From an uncultured Sphingomonas sp. (GTDB lineage: Bacteria > Pseudomonadota > Alphaproteobacteria > Sphingomonadales > Sphingomonadaceae): a DNA stretch of 64,000 bases. Below, piece after piece: positions 1-8,187 of this stretch (position 1 is its first letter; every line of letters begins with the position of its first letter). Below the pieces are notes generated by a model. The model was not told the DNA's origin. It saw only the letters and a program-made list of their open reading frames with translations, and ran no database searches. The stretch covers positions 1-64,000 of the forward strand of contig NZ_CAJYQD010000020.1 of NCBI RefSeq assembly GCF_913776855.1, read 5' to 3'. The position numbers and the translations under genes were made by a program.

Positions 1-323
1 ACAATATGGTGGTTGTAATTAGACATATGAGCCAGCTTGACTTTAAACGATCCAAACGCACCTTGAATGCGCAAGACCGCAAGCCGCCGCCCACATGTCC
101 CTTCATCTACATCAACAATGTGAAAGAGCTATCCTGCCTCGAACCTCTCGGTTGAAGCGCCAGCGAACCGGCGATAGGAGGACCGGAACAGAGGCGCCAA
201 TCAATTGATCGGCACCGCGTCCCGGTTAGAAAAAGAGCAAACTCGCTATCCGTTGTTGCGGAGCGGCCCGAAGGCCAGCGAGGCGACCGGCGGAAGAAGC
301 AGAGAGCGTCTCGTCGTCCGGTG
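1..323 (-). other. Leader of a ribosomal RNA operon running off the left edge
   Basis: No protein gene is convincing here. Read on the minus strand, the stretch carries a boxA-like antitermination element (AGCTCTTTCACATTGTTGAT, positions 130 down to 111), then GATGAAGGGACATGTGGGCG (109 down to 90) and, near the edge, AATTACAACCACCATATTGT (20 down to 1). From memory, this order (promoter, boxA, this spacer, then the 16S gene) is that of the sphingomonad 16S rRNA leader. The 16S gene itself would start just beyond the left edge and is not seen. Base composition is less GC-rich than in the neighbouring genes. The identification rests on remembered leader sequences and on the strong promoter just upstream. 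Confidence 0.6.
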
Positions 324-329
324 AAGCTG

Positions 330-358
330 CTTATATGGGCCGCTTCGGAAGGCGTCAA
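330..358 (-). promoter_or_regulatory. Strong sigma70-type promoter of the leftward rRNA operon
   Basis: On the minus strand TTGACG (358-353) and TATAAG (335-330) are separated by exactly 17 bases. The stretch just upstream (about 359-385) is rich in A/T tracts and resembles an UP element. Near-consensus hexamers with ideal spacing are rare in this GC-rich genome and typical of rRNA promoters. Transcription would begin around 323 and run leftward into the boxA-containing leader. Confidence 0.7.
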
Positions 359-507
359 CAACGTTTTTGCAGTTTTTTCGGTTCCATGCCGTTTTTGCGC
401 GTGGCGGGGCTGGAATATGCCGTGGCGGGCCTGTTTCGGACGCCATCTTCCCCGCCGGGACCCTGCACGTCATAAGGACGTACCCGCGCGTGACGCACGG
501 ACCCCAT

Positions 508-1611
508 ATGAGAGGAAGCTTCACCTTGTCCCCCGCCCCTGCCGCTGCACGTTCGGACGACCGCCACTGGACCCGAGAGGCGATCCGGCGACTGGAGGCG
601 GACTTCTGCCGGTCGGCGGATACGCACCTGATCCGGCTGGAGCTGCCGGCGACACCGGGGATCACGCTCTACCTGAAGGACGAATCGGTCCATCCCTCCG
701 GCAGCCTCAAGCATCGCCTCGCGCGCTCGCTGATCCTCTATGGGTTGTGCAATGGCTGGATCGGGCGTGACACGGTGCTGGTCGAGGCGACCAGCGGCTC
801 GACCGCCGTGTCGGAAGCCTATTTCGCCCGCCTGCTGGGGCTGCGGTTCGTCGCGGTCGTGCCGAAGAGCATCGCCAGCGCCAAGATCGCCGCGATCCGC
901 TTCCATGGCGGCGAGGTCCATTTCGTCGACGATCCGCGCGAGGTTTATGCCGCGGCACAGGCATTGGCCGACGCGCATGGCGGCCATTATCTCGACCAGT
1001 TCACCTATGCCGAGCGCGCGACCGACTGGCGCGGCAACAACAACATCGCCGAATCGATCTTCGCCCAGCTGGCCAAGGAGGATCACCCCGAACCCAGCTG
1101 GATCGTGTGCGGCGCGGGCACGGGCGGCACGTCGGCGACGCTGGGGCGCTTCATCCGCTATGGCCGCCACAGCACCCGGCTGTGCGTCGCCGATCCGCAG
1201 GGGTCGGTGTTCCATCGCCACTTCGCCGATCCGACGATCACCACGGTCGAGGGCGAATGTTCGGGGATCGAGGGGATCGGCCGCCCGCGTGTCGAGCCGT
1301 CCTTCGTGCCCAGCGCCATCGACCGGATGATCGCGGTGGACGATGCCGACAGCATTGGCGCGATGCGCGCGCTCAGCCAGCGGCTCGGCCGGCCGGTCGG
1401 CGGCTCGACCGGCACCAACATCGTCGCCTGTGCCGCGCTGATCGCCGAGATGGCGTCGGTCGGTGCGGAAGGATCGGTCGTCACGATCCTGTGCGATTCG
1501 GGGCTTCGCTACAGCGACACCTATTTCGACGATGCCTGGCTGGCGGCGCGGGGAATCGACTGGCGCCCGGCGGCCGAGCGGTTTGCCGCCGTCCTGGGAG
1601 CCGCCGCATGA
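508..1611 (+). CDS. cds1: PLP-dependent cysteine synthase family protein, probable L-cysteine desulfhydrase (Cds1-like)
   Basis: A 367-residue fold-type II PLP enzyme of the cysteine synthase/cystathionine beta-synthase family. The PLP lysine is Lys68 in the motif [11 protein letters not shown], followed by the phosphate-binding TSGSTAVSE. The wording of these motifs is closer to the mycobacterial desulfhydrase Cds1 (cysteine to pyruvate, sulfide and ammonia) than to CysK or CysM. The start chosen is the ATG at 508; the frame is open back to 367, but that extension looks like antisense of noncoding sequence. The gene overlaps sdaA by four bases (ATGA), so the two are translationally coupled, and SdaA also makes pyruvate plus ammonia. 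A cysteine synthase role cannot be excluded. Family is certain; exact reaction is inferred. Confidence 0.75.
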   Translation: MRGSFTLSPAPAAARSDDRHWTREAIRRLEADFCRSADTHLIRLELPATPGITLYLKDESVHPSGSLKHRLARSLILYGLCNGWIGRDTVLVEATSGSTAVSEAYFARLLGLRFVAVVPKSIASAKIAAIRFHGGEVHFVDDPREVYAAAQALADAHGGHYLDQFTYAERATDWRGNNNIAESIFAQLAKEDHPEPSWIVCGAGTGGTSATLGRFIRYGRHSTRLCVADPQGSVFHRHFADPTITTVEGECSGIEGIGRPRVEPSFVPSAIDRMIAVDDADSIGAMRALSQRLGRPVGGSTGTNIVACAALIAEMASVGAEGSVVTILCDSGLRYSDTYFDDAWLAARGIDWRPAAERFAAVLGAAA

Positions 1612-2960
1612 GCCCGCTCAGCGTCACCGACCTGTTCACCATCGGCATCGGCCCGTCGAGTTCGCATACCGTCGGGCCGATGCGCGCCGCCTATGCCTTT
1701 GCCACGATGCTGGCCGAGGACGGAATCGTGCCCGAGCGGGTCTATTGCGACCTCTATGGCTCGCTGTCGCTGACCGGTCGGGGGCACGCGACCGACATCG
1801 CGGTGCTGCTGGGCCTGTCCGGCGCTACGCCCGAAGGGGTCGATCCCGATGCGGTGGCAGGGATCGTCGCCGGGATTCGCGACAGCCACCGTCTGATGCT
1901 GGCCGGGGTTAACGCCATCGCCTTCGATCCCGAGCGCGATGTCGTGTTCCACCCCGGCTTCCTGCCCGGCCATCCCAATGCGATGGCGTGTACCGCCGTG
2001 TTGGCCGATGGCAGCCGCATCACCCGCCGCTATTATTCGATCGGCGGCGGCGCGATCCGCGCGGAGGGCGAGGCACCGCCGCGTATCAACCTGACGCTCC
2101 CCCACCCCTTTGCCACCGGCAACGACCTGCTGGCGCTATGTGCCGACACCCGCCAGTCGATCGCCGAGATCGTCGCCGCGAACGAGAGCGCGTGGCGGCC
2201 GGAGGCGGAGACGCTGGGCTTCCTCGATGCCGTCCGCGCGGCGATGCTGGGGTCGATCGACCGGGGCTGTGCCGGCACCGGCGAACTGCCCGGCGGACTG
2301 AAGGTGCAGCGCCGCGCACGGGCCATCCGCGAAAAGCTGCTGGAGCGCGGCCCCCGCACCGACCCCAGCGTCGTGTTCGAATGGGTCAGCCTGTGGGCGC
2401 TGGCGGTGAACGAGGAGAATGCGGCCGGCGGCCGCGTCGTAACTGCGCCCACCAACGGCGCGGCGGGGGTGATCCCCGCCGTCCTCAAATATTACGAGAC
2501 CTTCGTCCATGGATCGACCCGCGCCGGCGCGCAGTCGCTGTTGATGACGGCGGCGGCGATCGGGTTCCTCTACAAGCAGAACGCGTCGATCTCCGCGGCC
2601 GAAATGGGTTGTCAGGGCGAGGTCGGCGTCGCCTGTTCGATGGCCGCCGCCGGCCTTGCCGCCGCATTGGGGGCCAGCCCGGCGCAGGTCGAGAATGCCG
2701 CCGAGATCGGCATGGAACATAATCTGGGCCTCACCTGCGATCCGATCGGCGGGCTGGTGCAGATCCCCTGTATCGAGCGCAACACGATGGGCGCGATCAA
2801 GGCGATCAACGCCGCATATCTGGCGCTGCATGGTGATGGTCGCCACATCGTCAGCCTCGACCAGGTGATCGAAACGATGCGCCAGACGGGCGAGGATATG
2901 AAGAGCCAGTATAAGGAGACCAGCCAGGGTGGCCTGGCGGTCAATGTCGTCGAATGCTGA
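1608..2960 (+). CDS. sdaA: L-serine ammonia-lyase (L-serine dehydratase), iron-sulfur type
   Basis: 450 residues, the usual length of the single-chain SdaA that joins the beta and alpha domains. It deaminates L-serine to pyruvate with a [4Fe-4S] cluster in the cytoplasm. The N-terminal signature [14 protein letters not shown] is intact. Candidate cluster cysteines are Cys335 (GCQGEVG), Cys377 (TCDPIGG) and Cys388 (IPCIERN). It starts inside the stop of the Cds1-like gene (ATGA) and its own end overlaps the M3 peptidase start by seven bases. The three genes thus form one operon for peptide breakdown and deamination of serine and cysteine. Confidence 0.95.
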   Translation: MSPLSVTDLFTIGIGPSSSHTVGPMRAAYAFATMLAEDGIVPERVYCDLYGSLSLTGRGHATDIAVLLGLSGATPEGVDPDAVAGIVAGIRDSHRLMLAGVNAIAFDPERDVVFHPGFLPGHPNAMACTAVLADGSRITRRYYSIGGGAIRAEGEAPPRINLTLPHPFATGNDLLALCADTRQSIAEIVAANESAWRPEAETLGFLDAVRAAMLGSIDRGCAGTGELPGGLKVQRRARAIREKLLERGPRTDPSVVFEWVSLWALAVNEENAAGGRVVTAPTNGAAGVIPAVLKYYETFVHGSTRAGAQSLLMTAAAIGFLYKQNASISAAEMGCQGEVGVACSMAAAGLAAALGASPAQVENAAEIGMEHNLGLTCDPIGGLVQIPCIERNTMGAIKAINAAYLALHGDGRHIVSLDQVIETMRQTGEDMKSQYKETSQGGLAVNVVEC

Positions 2961-4957
2961 AGGAACAACGCTTGTCTGCACTTCCCGATTTCGCCGCGAT
3001 CACGCCCGACACGATTGCCCCCACGCTCGACGCGCTGCTGGCCGAGCGCGATGCGGTGGCCGAAGCCGCCACGACCACCGATCCGAGCTTTGCCGACACC
3101 TGGCTGCCAGTCGAGCGGGCCGATGTCGCGCTCGACAATTTCTGGTCGAGCGTATGGCATCTCCACGCCGTTGCCGACACGCCCGAACTGCGCGCGGCCC
3201 ATGCGGCGGGACAGGCGGTGCTGACCGAACGCAGCATCGCCGCGCAGCAGGACCGGGTGATGTTCGACACGCTGCGCTCTCTGGCGGTGACGCCGGACTT
3301 CGCCGCGCTCGACGATGCCGACCGGGTGGCGGTCGAACGGTCGATCCGCGACCGGACGCTGGCGGGGGTCGCACTGGACGACGCCGCGCGCGAACGGTTC
3401 AAGGCAGTCGCGACCGAGCTGTCGGCGCTGCAGACCGAGTTCGCCAGCGCGGTGCTGGACGCGACCGATGCGTGGACGCTGCACGTGACCGATGAAGCGC
3501 GACTCGCCGGGCTGTCCGATGCCGACCGGGCGATGATGGCGGCGGCGGCCGAGGCCCGCGGGCTGACCGGATGGGTCGTCACGCTGCAACAGCCGAGCGT
3601 CGTCGCCGTCCTGACCTTTGCCGAGGATCGCGACCTGCGCGCCGACGTGTACCGCGCCTATGGCACCCGCGCGTCGGACCAGGGACCGGATGCGGGGAAG
3701 TTCGACAATGGCCCCCGCATTCGCCGCATCCTCGAACTGCGGCGCGAGGCCGCGGCGCTGCTGGGCTTCCCCGATCCCGTCGCGCGGTCGCTCAGCACCA
3801 AGATGGCGCCGGATGTCGGCGAGGTACTGGCGTTCCTGCGCGACCTGGCACAGCGGGCGCGGCCCCATGCCGAGGCGGAGATCGCCGAGCTGCGGGCCTT
3901 TGCCGCTGAACATCTGGCGATCGACGACCTCCAGCCATGGGACGTGGGTTTCGTCGGCGACCGGCTGAAGCGCCATGCCCATGCGATCGACCAGTCGGTC
4001 ATCAAGGCCTATTTCCCGGTCGACCGGGTGCTGTCCGGCTGGCGCAACCTGCTGGGCCAATTGTTCGGGCTGACGCTGACCGAGCGGAGCGATGTCGCGA
4101 CATACCATCCCGATGCGCGCTACTATGACGTGGGCGACGCGGACGGGGTGTTCGCCGGCCTGTATCTCGACCTGCACGCGCGCGCCGGCAAGAAGGGCGG
4201 CGCATGGATGGCCCCTGCCCGGCCGTACCTGAAGGATGCCAGCCTGCCGGTGGCATATATGGTCTGCAACTTCGCGCCGACCGGCGGGGAGATGCCGTTG
4301 CTCAGCCATGACGACGTGACGACGCTGCTGCACGAAACGGGGCATTGCCTCCACCACCTCTTCACCCGCGTGCCGCGCCCGGACATTGCCGGCACGACCG
4401 GGTTCGAATGGGACGCGGTGGAGCTGCCCAGCCAGTTGATGGAGGATTTCGCGTGGGAGCCGTCGGTGCTGGCGGCGATGTCGGGCCATGTCGACAGCGG
4501 CGAACCGCTGCCCCGCGATCTTTTCGACCGGATGCTGGCGGCGCGGCGGTTCCAGTCGGGCATGTTCCTGGTCCGCCAGATCGAGTTCGCGATGTTCGAC
4601 CTGCTGCTGCACCTGGGCACCGAAGGCGATGATCCGATGGCGGTGATCGAGGCGGTGCGCGATGAGGTGTCGGTGGTGCGACCGCCCGCATGGCATCGCT
4701 TTCCCCATGCCTTCGCCCATATCTTTGCCGGGGGCTATGCGGCGGGCTATTACAGCTATCTATGGGCGGAATTGCTGGCGGCGGACGGCTTTGCCGCCTT
4801 TGCCGAGGCGGGCACGGTGGACCGGGCGACCGGCGACCGGCTGCGCGAGACGGTGTTGTCACAGGGCGCCGTGCGGCCGGCGATCGAGCTGTTCCGCGCG
4901 TTCCGCGGGCGTGACCCCGACCCGGCGGCGATGCTGGCGCGGCACGGGCTGGTTTGA
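2954..4957 (+). CDS. M3 family zinc oligopeptidase (Dcp/OpdA-like)
   Basis: 667 residues, matching the 670-680 of peptidyl-dipeptidase Dcp and oligopeptidase A. The zinc motif HETGH lies at residues 460-464, with a downstream EWDAVELPSQLMEDF block supplying the third ligand. No signal peptide is seen, so it is probably cytoplasmic and trims short peptides. The start overlaps the end of sdaA by seven bases, consistent with one transcript. Which subfamily it belongs to (peptidyl-dipeptidase or oligopeptidase A) cannot be settled by reading. Immediately after the stop come a 24-bp dispersed repeat and a long inverted repeat. Confidence 0.92.
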   Translation: MLKEQRLSALPDFAAITPDTIAPTLDALLAERDAVAEAATTTDPSFADTWLPVERADVALDNFWSSVWHLHAVADTPELRAAHAAGQAVLTERSIAAQQDRVMFDTLRSLAVTPDFAALDDADRVAVERSIRDRTLAGVALDDAARERFKAVATELSALQTEFASAVLDATDAWTLHVTDEARLAGLSDADRAMMAAAAEARGLTGWVVTLQQPSVVAVLTFAEDRDLRADVYRAYGTRASDQGPDAGKFDNGPRIRRILELRREAAALLGFPDPVARSLSTKMAPDVGEVLAFLRDLAQRARPHAEAEIAELRAFAAEHLAIDDLQPWDVGFVGDRLKRHAHAIDQSVIKAYFPVDRVLSGWRNLLGQLFGLTLTERSDVATYHPDARYYDVGDADGVFAGLYLDLHARAGKKGGAWMAPARPYLKDASLPVAYMVCNFAPTGGEMPLLSHDDVTTLLHETGHCLHHLFTRVPRPDIAGTTGFEWDAVELPSQLMEDFAWEPSVLAAMSGHVDSGEPLPRDLFDRMLAARRFQSGMFLVRQIEFAMFDLLLHLGTEGDDPMAVIEAVRDEVSVVRPPAWHRFPHAFAHIFAGGYAAGYYSYLWAELLAADGFAAFAEAGTVDRATGDRLRETVLSQGAVRPAIELFRAFRGRDPDPAAMLARHGLV

Positions 4958-4981
4958 GGCCAAAGTTCACGAAGTTCACAC
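4958..4981 (+). repeat. 24-bp dispersed repeat, copy 1
   Basis: The sequence GGCCAAAGTTCAC(G/T)AAGTTCACAC occurs three times in the window: here, at 45481-45504 (minus strand) and at 60865-60888. It contains the heptamer AGTTCAC twice in tandem. All copies are intergenic. This one begins directly after the M3 peptidase stop codon and is followed by a diverged G/T-rich tail (GTTTGTGCGC) also recognisable in copy 3. Origin unknown. Confidence 0.8.
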
Positions 4982-5066
4982 TTGCACGCTGTTTGTGCGC
5001 GGGTGTGGCTTTTGCAGGCAGTTTCTCACGCGAAGGCGCGAAGGCGTGGAGAAAGAACAGGATTTT

Positions 5067-5230
5067 TGGTTCGCGCGGAGGCGCGGAGACGCGGAGGAGT
5101 TGCGTTCGGGGCAAGCGGTGCGCGATCGGGAAACCCTTTTCCCGGTGGTAACGAACACGAGACCGCTGACGCGGGGAACGGCGCGTCTGGACGCAACCCC
5201 TCCGCGTCTCCGCGCCTTCGCGCGAACCCA
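5067..5230. repeat. Long GC-rich inverted repeat (about 39-bp arms)
   Basis: Arms 5067-5105 and 5191-5230 are nearly perfect reverse complements. They are built from iterated units such as GGCGCGGAGACGCGGAGG and enclose an 85-base loop. Further GCGAAGGC iterations precede the left arm at 5028-5046. The gap 4982-5308 therefore contains repeat DNA and no credible gene. It may be a MITE-like or REP-like element; no transposase is present. Confidence 0.85.
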
Positions 5231-5308
5231 TTCCTTCTGCTTTGACGACCAGCGATGCGAAAGACCGGCAGCCATCCTGATCGGCCGCCGGCCTGTAGGA
5301 AAGCGCTT

Positions 5309-6079
5309 TCAGCTTGCCGCGAACACCGCGCGTTTGGCGGCGGCGATGGCACGGCCGAGCGCCGGGAGCGGGATGTCGCGCAGGATGATCCGCAGCGTCC
5401 GGTTCCGGCCCGGCGTCACCTCGGCATGGCCTTCGGGCAAGGTCACCTGCACCGCCCCGGCGGGTACGAAGTCGGGGCGATGGGCGATGGTGACAGCGAT
5501 CGGCGCGTCGGGGTCCGCCGCCCCGCCGTCGCGACGCAATGCCGAGGGCGCGCGGCCGAATGCCGCCTGGAACGCTTCGTTGAAGCGCCGGACGCTGCCA
5601 TAGCCGGCGGCGAAGGCGATGTCGGTCAGCGGCAGGCGAGTGTCGTGGACCAGATGCTTGGCTAGGTGCAGCCGCCGCGTCGCCTCGATCGCGAGCGGGG
5701 TCAGCCCCAGATGTTCGACGAACAGGCGGCGCAGATGACGGTCGCTCATCCCCAGCCGGTCGGCGAGGTCGGCGACGCTCCCCTCCGCCAATGCCCCGTC
5801 GTCGATCAGCCGCAGCGCGCGGTGGATGGAGGCGAGCGTACCGGCCCAGGCCGGGCTGTCGGGTGCGGTTTCCGGGCGACAGCGCAGGCACGGGCGATAC
5901 CCTGCCGCCTGTGCCGCCGCCGCGCTGGCATAGAAACTGACATTGCCGCGATCCGGCGTGCGCGCCGGGCAGACCGGGCGGCAATAGATGCGGGTGGTGC
6001 GCACCGCGGTGAAGAACAGCCCGTCCATCGCCGGGTCGCGCCGTTCGATCGCGGCATAGCATTGGTCGGGGTCGAGCAT
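5309..6079 (-). CDS. Ada-type methyl-responsive transcriptional regulator, shortened Ada-AlkA-like
   Basis: 256 residues. The N-terminal Ada zinc domain has Cys33, Cys37, Cys64 and Cys67 (YCRPVCPAR and PCLRCRPE); in the family one of these accepts a methyl group from DNA phosphotriesters. An AraC-type helix-turn-helix domain follows at about 80-185. The last 65 residues resemble the tail of the AlkA N-terminal domain seen in Ada-AlkA fusions, but the glycosylase domain is absent and the frame stops next to the repeat-rich gap. The start is the ATG at 6079; the longer open frame upstream overlaps the divergent ogt promoter region. Role: sensing alkylation damage and activating repair genes, probably including ogt. 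Confidence 0.8.
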   Translation of the reverse strand: MLDPDQCYAAIERRDPAMDGLFFTAVRTTRIYCRPVCPARTPDRGNVSFYASAAAAQAAGYRPCLRCRPETAPDSPAWAGTLASIHRALRLIDDGALAEGSVADLADRLGMSDRHLRRLFVEHLGLTPLAIEATRRLHLAKHLVHDTRLPLTDIAFAAGYGSVRRFNEAFQAAFGRAPSALRRDGGAADPDAPIAVTIAHRPDFVPAGAVQVTLPEGHAEVTPGRNRTLRIILRDIPLPALGRAIAAAKRAVFAAS

Positions 6080-6191
6080 GAGGCGACTGTAGCCGGGCGG
6101 CGACGGGCCACCAGCGGAAATCGGACATGGCGGTGGCGCGATGTCCGCTTTCCGCTGGCGGGGCGACCCCGACGGCGGCAGGGTCGCGTGC

Positions 6192-6707
6192 ATGACGCAA
6201 CTGCTCCTGTCCGAAACCCTGTCCAGCCCGGTGGGCGCGATCACGATCCTGACCGATGGGGATGGTGTCCTGCGCGCGCTGGAATATGCCGACTATCACG
6301 ACCGCATGGAGCGGCTGCTACGGCTGCACTATCCGCAAGGGTGGCGGATCGAAGCGGCGCCTGGCGAGAGCGCAGCGAAGCGGGCGCTGGCCGCCTATTT
6401 CGCGGGCGAGCTGTCGGCGATCGATACGCTGCCGACGGCGACCGGCGGTACCGCGTTCCAGCGCGCGGTTTGGGCCGCGCTGCGCGACGTGCCCGCCGGG
6501 CGGACGGTCGCCTATGCCGACATCGCCGCCGCGATCGACCGGCCGAGCGCGATGCGCGCGGTCGGGATGGCCAATGGATCGAACCCGATCGCCATCGTCG
6601 TGCCGTGCCACCGGATCATCGGGCGATCGGGGCAATTGACCGGCTATGCCGGCGGGTTGGCGCGCAAGCAGTGGTTGCTGGCGCATGAGGGGGGCGGGTT
6701 GGTGTAA
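6192..6707 (+). CDS. ogt: Methylated-DNA--[protein]-cysteine S-methyltransferase
   Basis: 171 residues. The suicide motif PCHRII is intact with acceptor Cys139, and the helix-turn-helix core AFQRAVWAALRDVPAG precedes it. It removes alkyl groups from O6-alkylguanine by transfer to its own cysteine. The ATG at 6192 is preferred because it gives the standard Ogt N-terminus (SPVGAI). It is divergent from the Ada-like regulator with a 112-bp shared control region, which suggests co-regulation in an adaptive response. Confidence 0.93.
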   Translation: MTQLLLSETLSSPVGAITILTDGDGVLRALEYADYHDRMERLLRLHYPQGWRIEAAPGESAAKRALAAYFAGELSAIDTLPTATGGTAFQRAVWAALRDVPAGRTVAYADIAAAIDRPSAMRAVGMANGSNPIAIVVPCHRIIGRSGQLTGYAGGLARKQWLLAHEGGGLV

Positions 6708-6731
6708 GACCGCATACGTGCTTGATCGTAA

Positions 6732-6749
6732 CCCCGGCCTTCGCCGGGG
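6732..6749. terminator. Hairpin between convergent ogt and uxuB-type gene
   Basis: CCCCGGC-CTTC-GCCGGGG forms a perfect 7-bp stem with a four-base loop between two genes that end facing each other. There is no U-run, so it may be a REP-like palindrome or a Rho-dependent stop rather than a classical terminator. Confidence 0.45.
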
Positions 6750-6771
6750 TATGAGCGGCAGCGAGGGGTCG

Positions 6772-8187
6772 TCAGATCAACGCCGCCGCCAGATCCCGAC
6801 CCGGCGCTAGCGCGGCATAGGCCCGCTCGATCGCGGCAACGAACGTCGCGTCCCCGCCCAGATCGCCGAACACCTCCCCCATCGCCAGCAACGCCCGCAC
6901 ATCCCCGGCCCGTGCCAGCAGCGGCTCCGCACGCGGATCGACCAGCGCCTCGCCGCTCGCCTTGCGGATCTCCAGAAACCGGAACCATGCCGCGATCGGC
7001 ACCGCCAGCCGCTCGACCGGACGCCCGGCCGCGCGCGCGTCGCGGATCGTGTCGCACAGGCGATAGGGCAGCTTTTGCGAGCCATCCCACGCGATCTGTG
7101 CCAGCTGGTGCGCGATCGCCGGGTTGGCGAAGCGGGCCAGCACGTCGGCGATATAGGCGGACAGGTCCATCTCGGCGGGCGGGGTGATCGACGGGGCGAT
7201 GTCCTGCCGCATCAATCGTTCGGCAAAGGCGGCGAGCGGGGGACAGGCCATCGCGTCGCGCACCGTCGCCAGCCCCATGAGAATGCCGAGATAGGCGAGC
7301 GTCGAATGCGCGCCGTTCAGCAGGCGCAGCTTCGCCGTCTCGAACCCGCGCACGTCGCGGGTGAACTGCGCGCCGGCCAGCTCGAACGGCGGGCGGTCGC
7401 CGGCGAAATCATCCTCGATCACCCATTGGGTGAACCCCTCGCGCTGGATCGGCCACGCATCGTCGATGCCGGTGGCGGCGCGGACCGTGGCGCGCAGCGC
7501 GTCATCGGTCGCCGGGGTGATCGAATCGACCATGGTCGAGGGGAAGCGGACATGATCGTCGATCCATGCCGTCAGGTCGGGGTCGCGCGCGGCGGCGAGG
7601 TCGCGGATCGCACGGCGGAAGCGCTGACCGTTGTCCGCCAGATTGTCGCACGCCATCAGCGTGATCGCCCCGCCCCCGGCCGCGCGCCGTGCGGCAAGGC
7701 CGGCGACCAGCCAGCCCGACAGCGTCGACGGCTCGGCACCGGTCAGTTCGCGGACGATCGCCGGATGGTCGAGGTCGAGCGCGCCGCTGGCGTCGAGGTG
7801 ATAGCCTTTTTCGGTAACCGTCGTGGTGACGATCCGCGTGGTCGGCACGGCGATGCGCGACAGGATGGCGTCGCGCCGATGGGCGGTCAGCAGCTCGGTG
7901 ATCGACCCGATGACGCGATACCGCGTCTCCGCCCCGAGCAGCGCCAGCGTGTAGAGCCCGTCCTGCGGCGTCAGCGCATCGGCCACGCCCGTCGAATTGA
8001 GCGCGACCGCGCTGATCGCGAAGCGGGGATCTGCGCCAAGGATGCCGTCGACATAGGCCGCCTGGTGCGCGCGGTGGAACGCACCCGGCCCGATATGGAC
8101 GATGCCGGGGACGAGCGCAGCCCGGTCATAATCGGGTCGCGCGACCGACGCCGGCAGTTCGGTCAGGGTTGCGTCGGACAGCCTCAC
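6772..8187 (-). CDS. uxuB: Mannitol dehydrogenase family oxidoreductase, fructuronate reductase type
   Basis: 471 residues, similar along its length to E. coli UxuB (NAD-dependent D-fructuronate/D-mannonate oxidoreductase): HIGPGAFHRAHQAAY near the N-terminus, VTEKGYHLDASG at about 125-134, and the catalytic KxxxxNxxH as Lys286, Asn291, His294. It starts with GTG inside the stop of uxaC (GTGA), so the two are co-translated. The neighbouring UxaA uses altronate, the product of tagaturonate reduction, so either this enzyme also accepts tagaturonate or a mannonate dehydratase lies elsewhere. Family certain; substrate open. Confidence 0.85.
   Translation of the reverse strand: MRLSDATLTELPASVARPDYDRAALVPGIVHIGPGAFHRAHQAAYVDGILGADPRFAISAVALNSTGVADALTPQDGLYTLALLGAETRYRVIGSITELLTAHRRDAILSRIAVPTTRIVTTTVTEKGYHLDASGALDLDHPAIVRELTGAEPSTLSGWLVAGLAARRAAGGGAITLMACDNLADNGQRFRRAIRDLAAARDPDLTAWIDDHVRFPSTMVDSITPATDDALRATVRAATGIDDAWPIQREGFTQWVIEDDFAGDRPPFELAGAQFTRDVRGFETAKLRLLNGAHSTLAYLGILMGLATVRDAMACPPLAAFAERLMRQDIAPSITPPAEMDLSAYIADVLARFANPAIAHQLAQIAWDGSQKLPYRLCDTIRDARAAGRPVERLAVPIAAWFRFLEIRKASGEALVDPRAEPLLARAGDVRALLAMGEVFGDLGGDATFVAAIERAYAALAPGRDLAAALI

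Noticed and set aside
1..507. Short minus-strand frames in the first 500 bases
   Set aside because: They lie in an rRNA leader and promoter region and have no recognisable protein features.
2612..4720. 702-codon minus-strand frame opposite sdaA and the M3 peptidase
   Set aside because: Composition is that of an antisense frame; both plus-strand genes have intact catalytic motifs.
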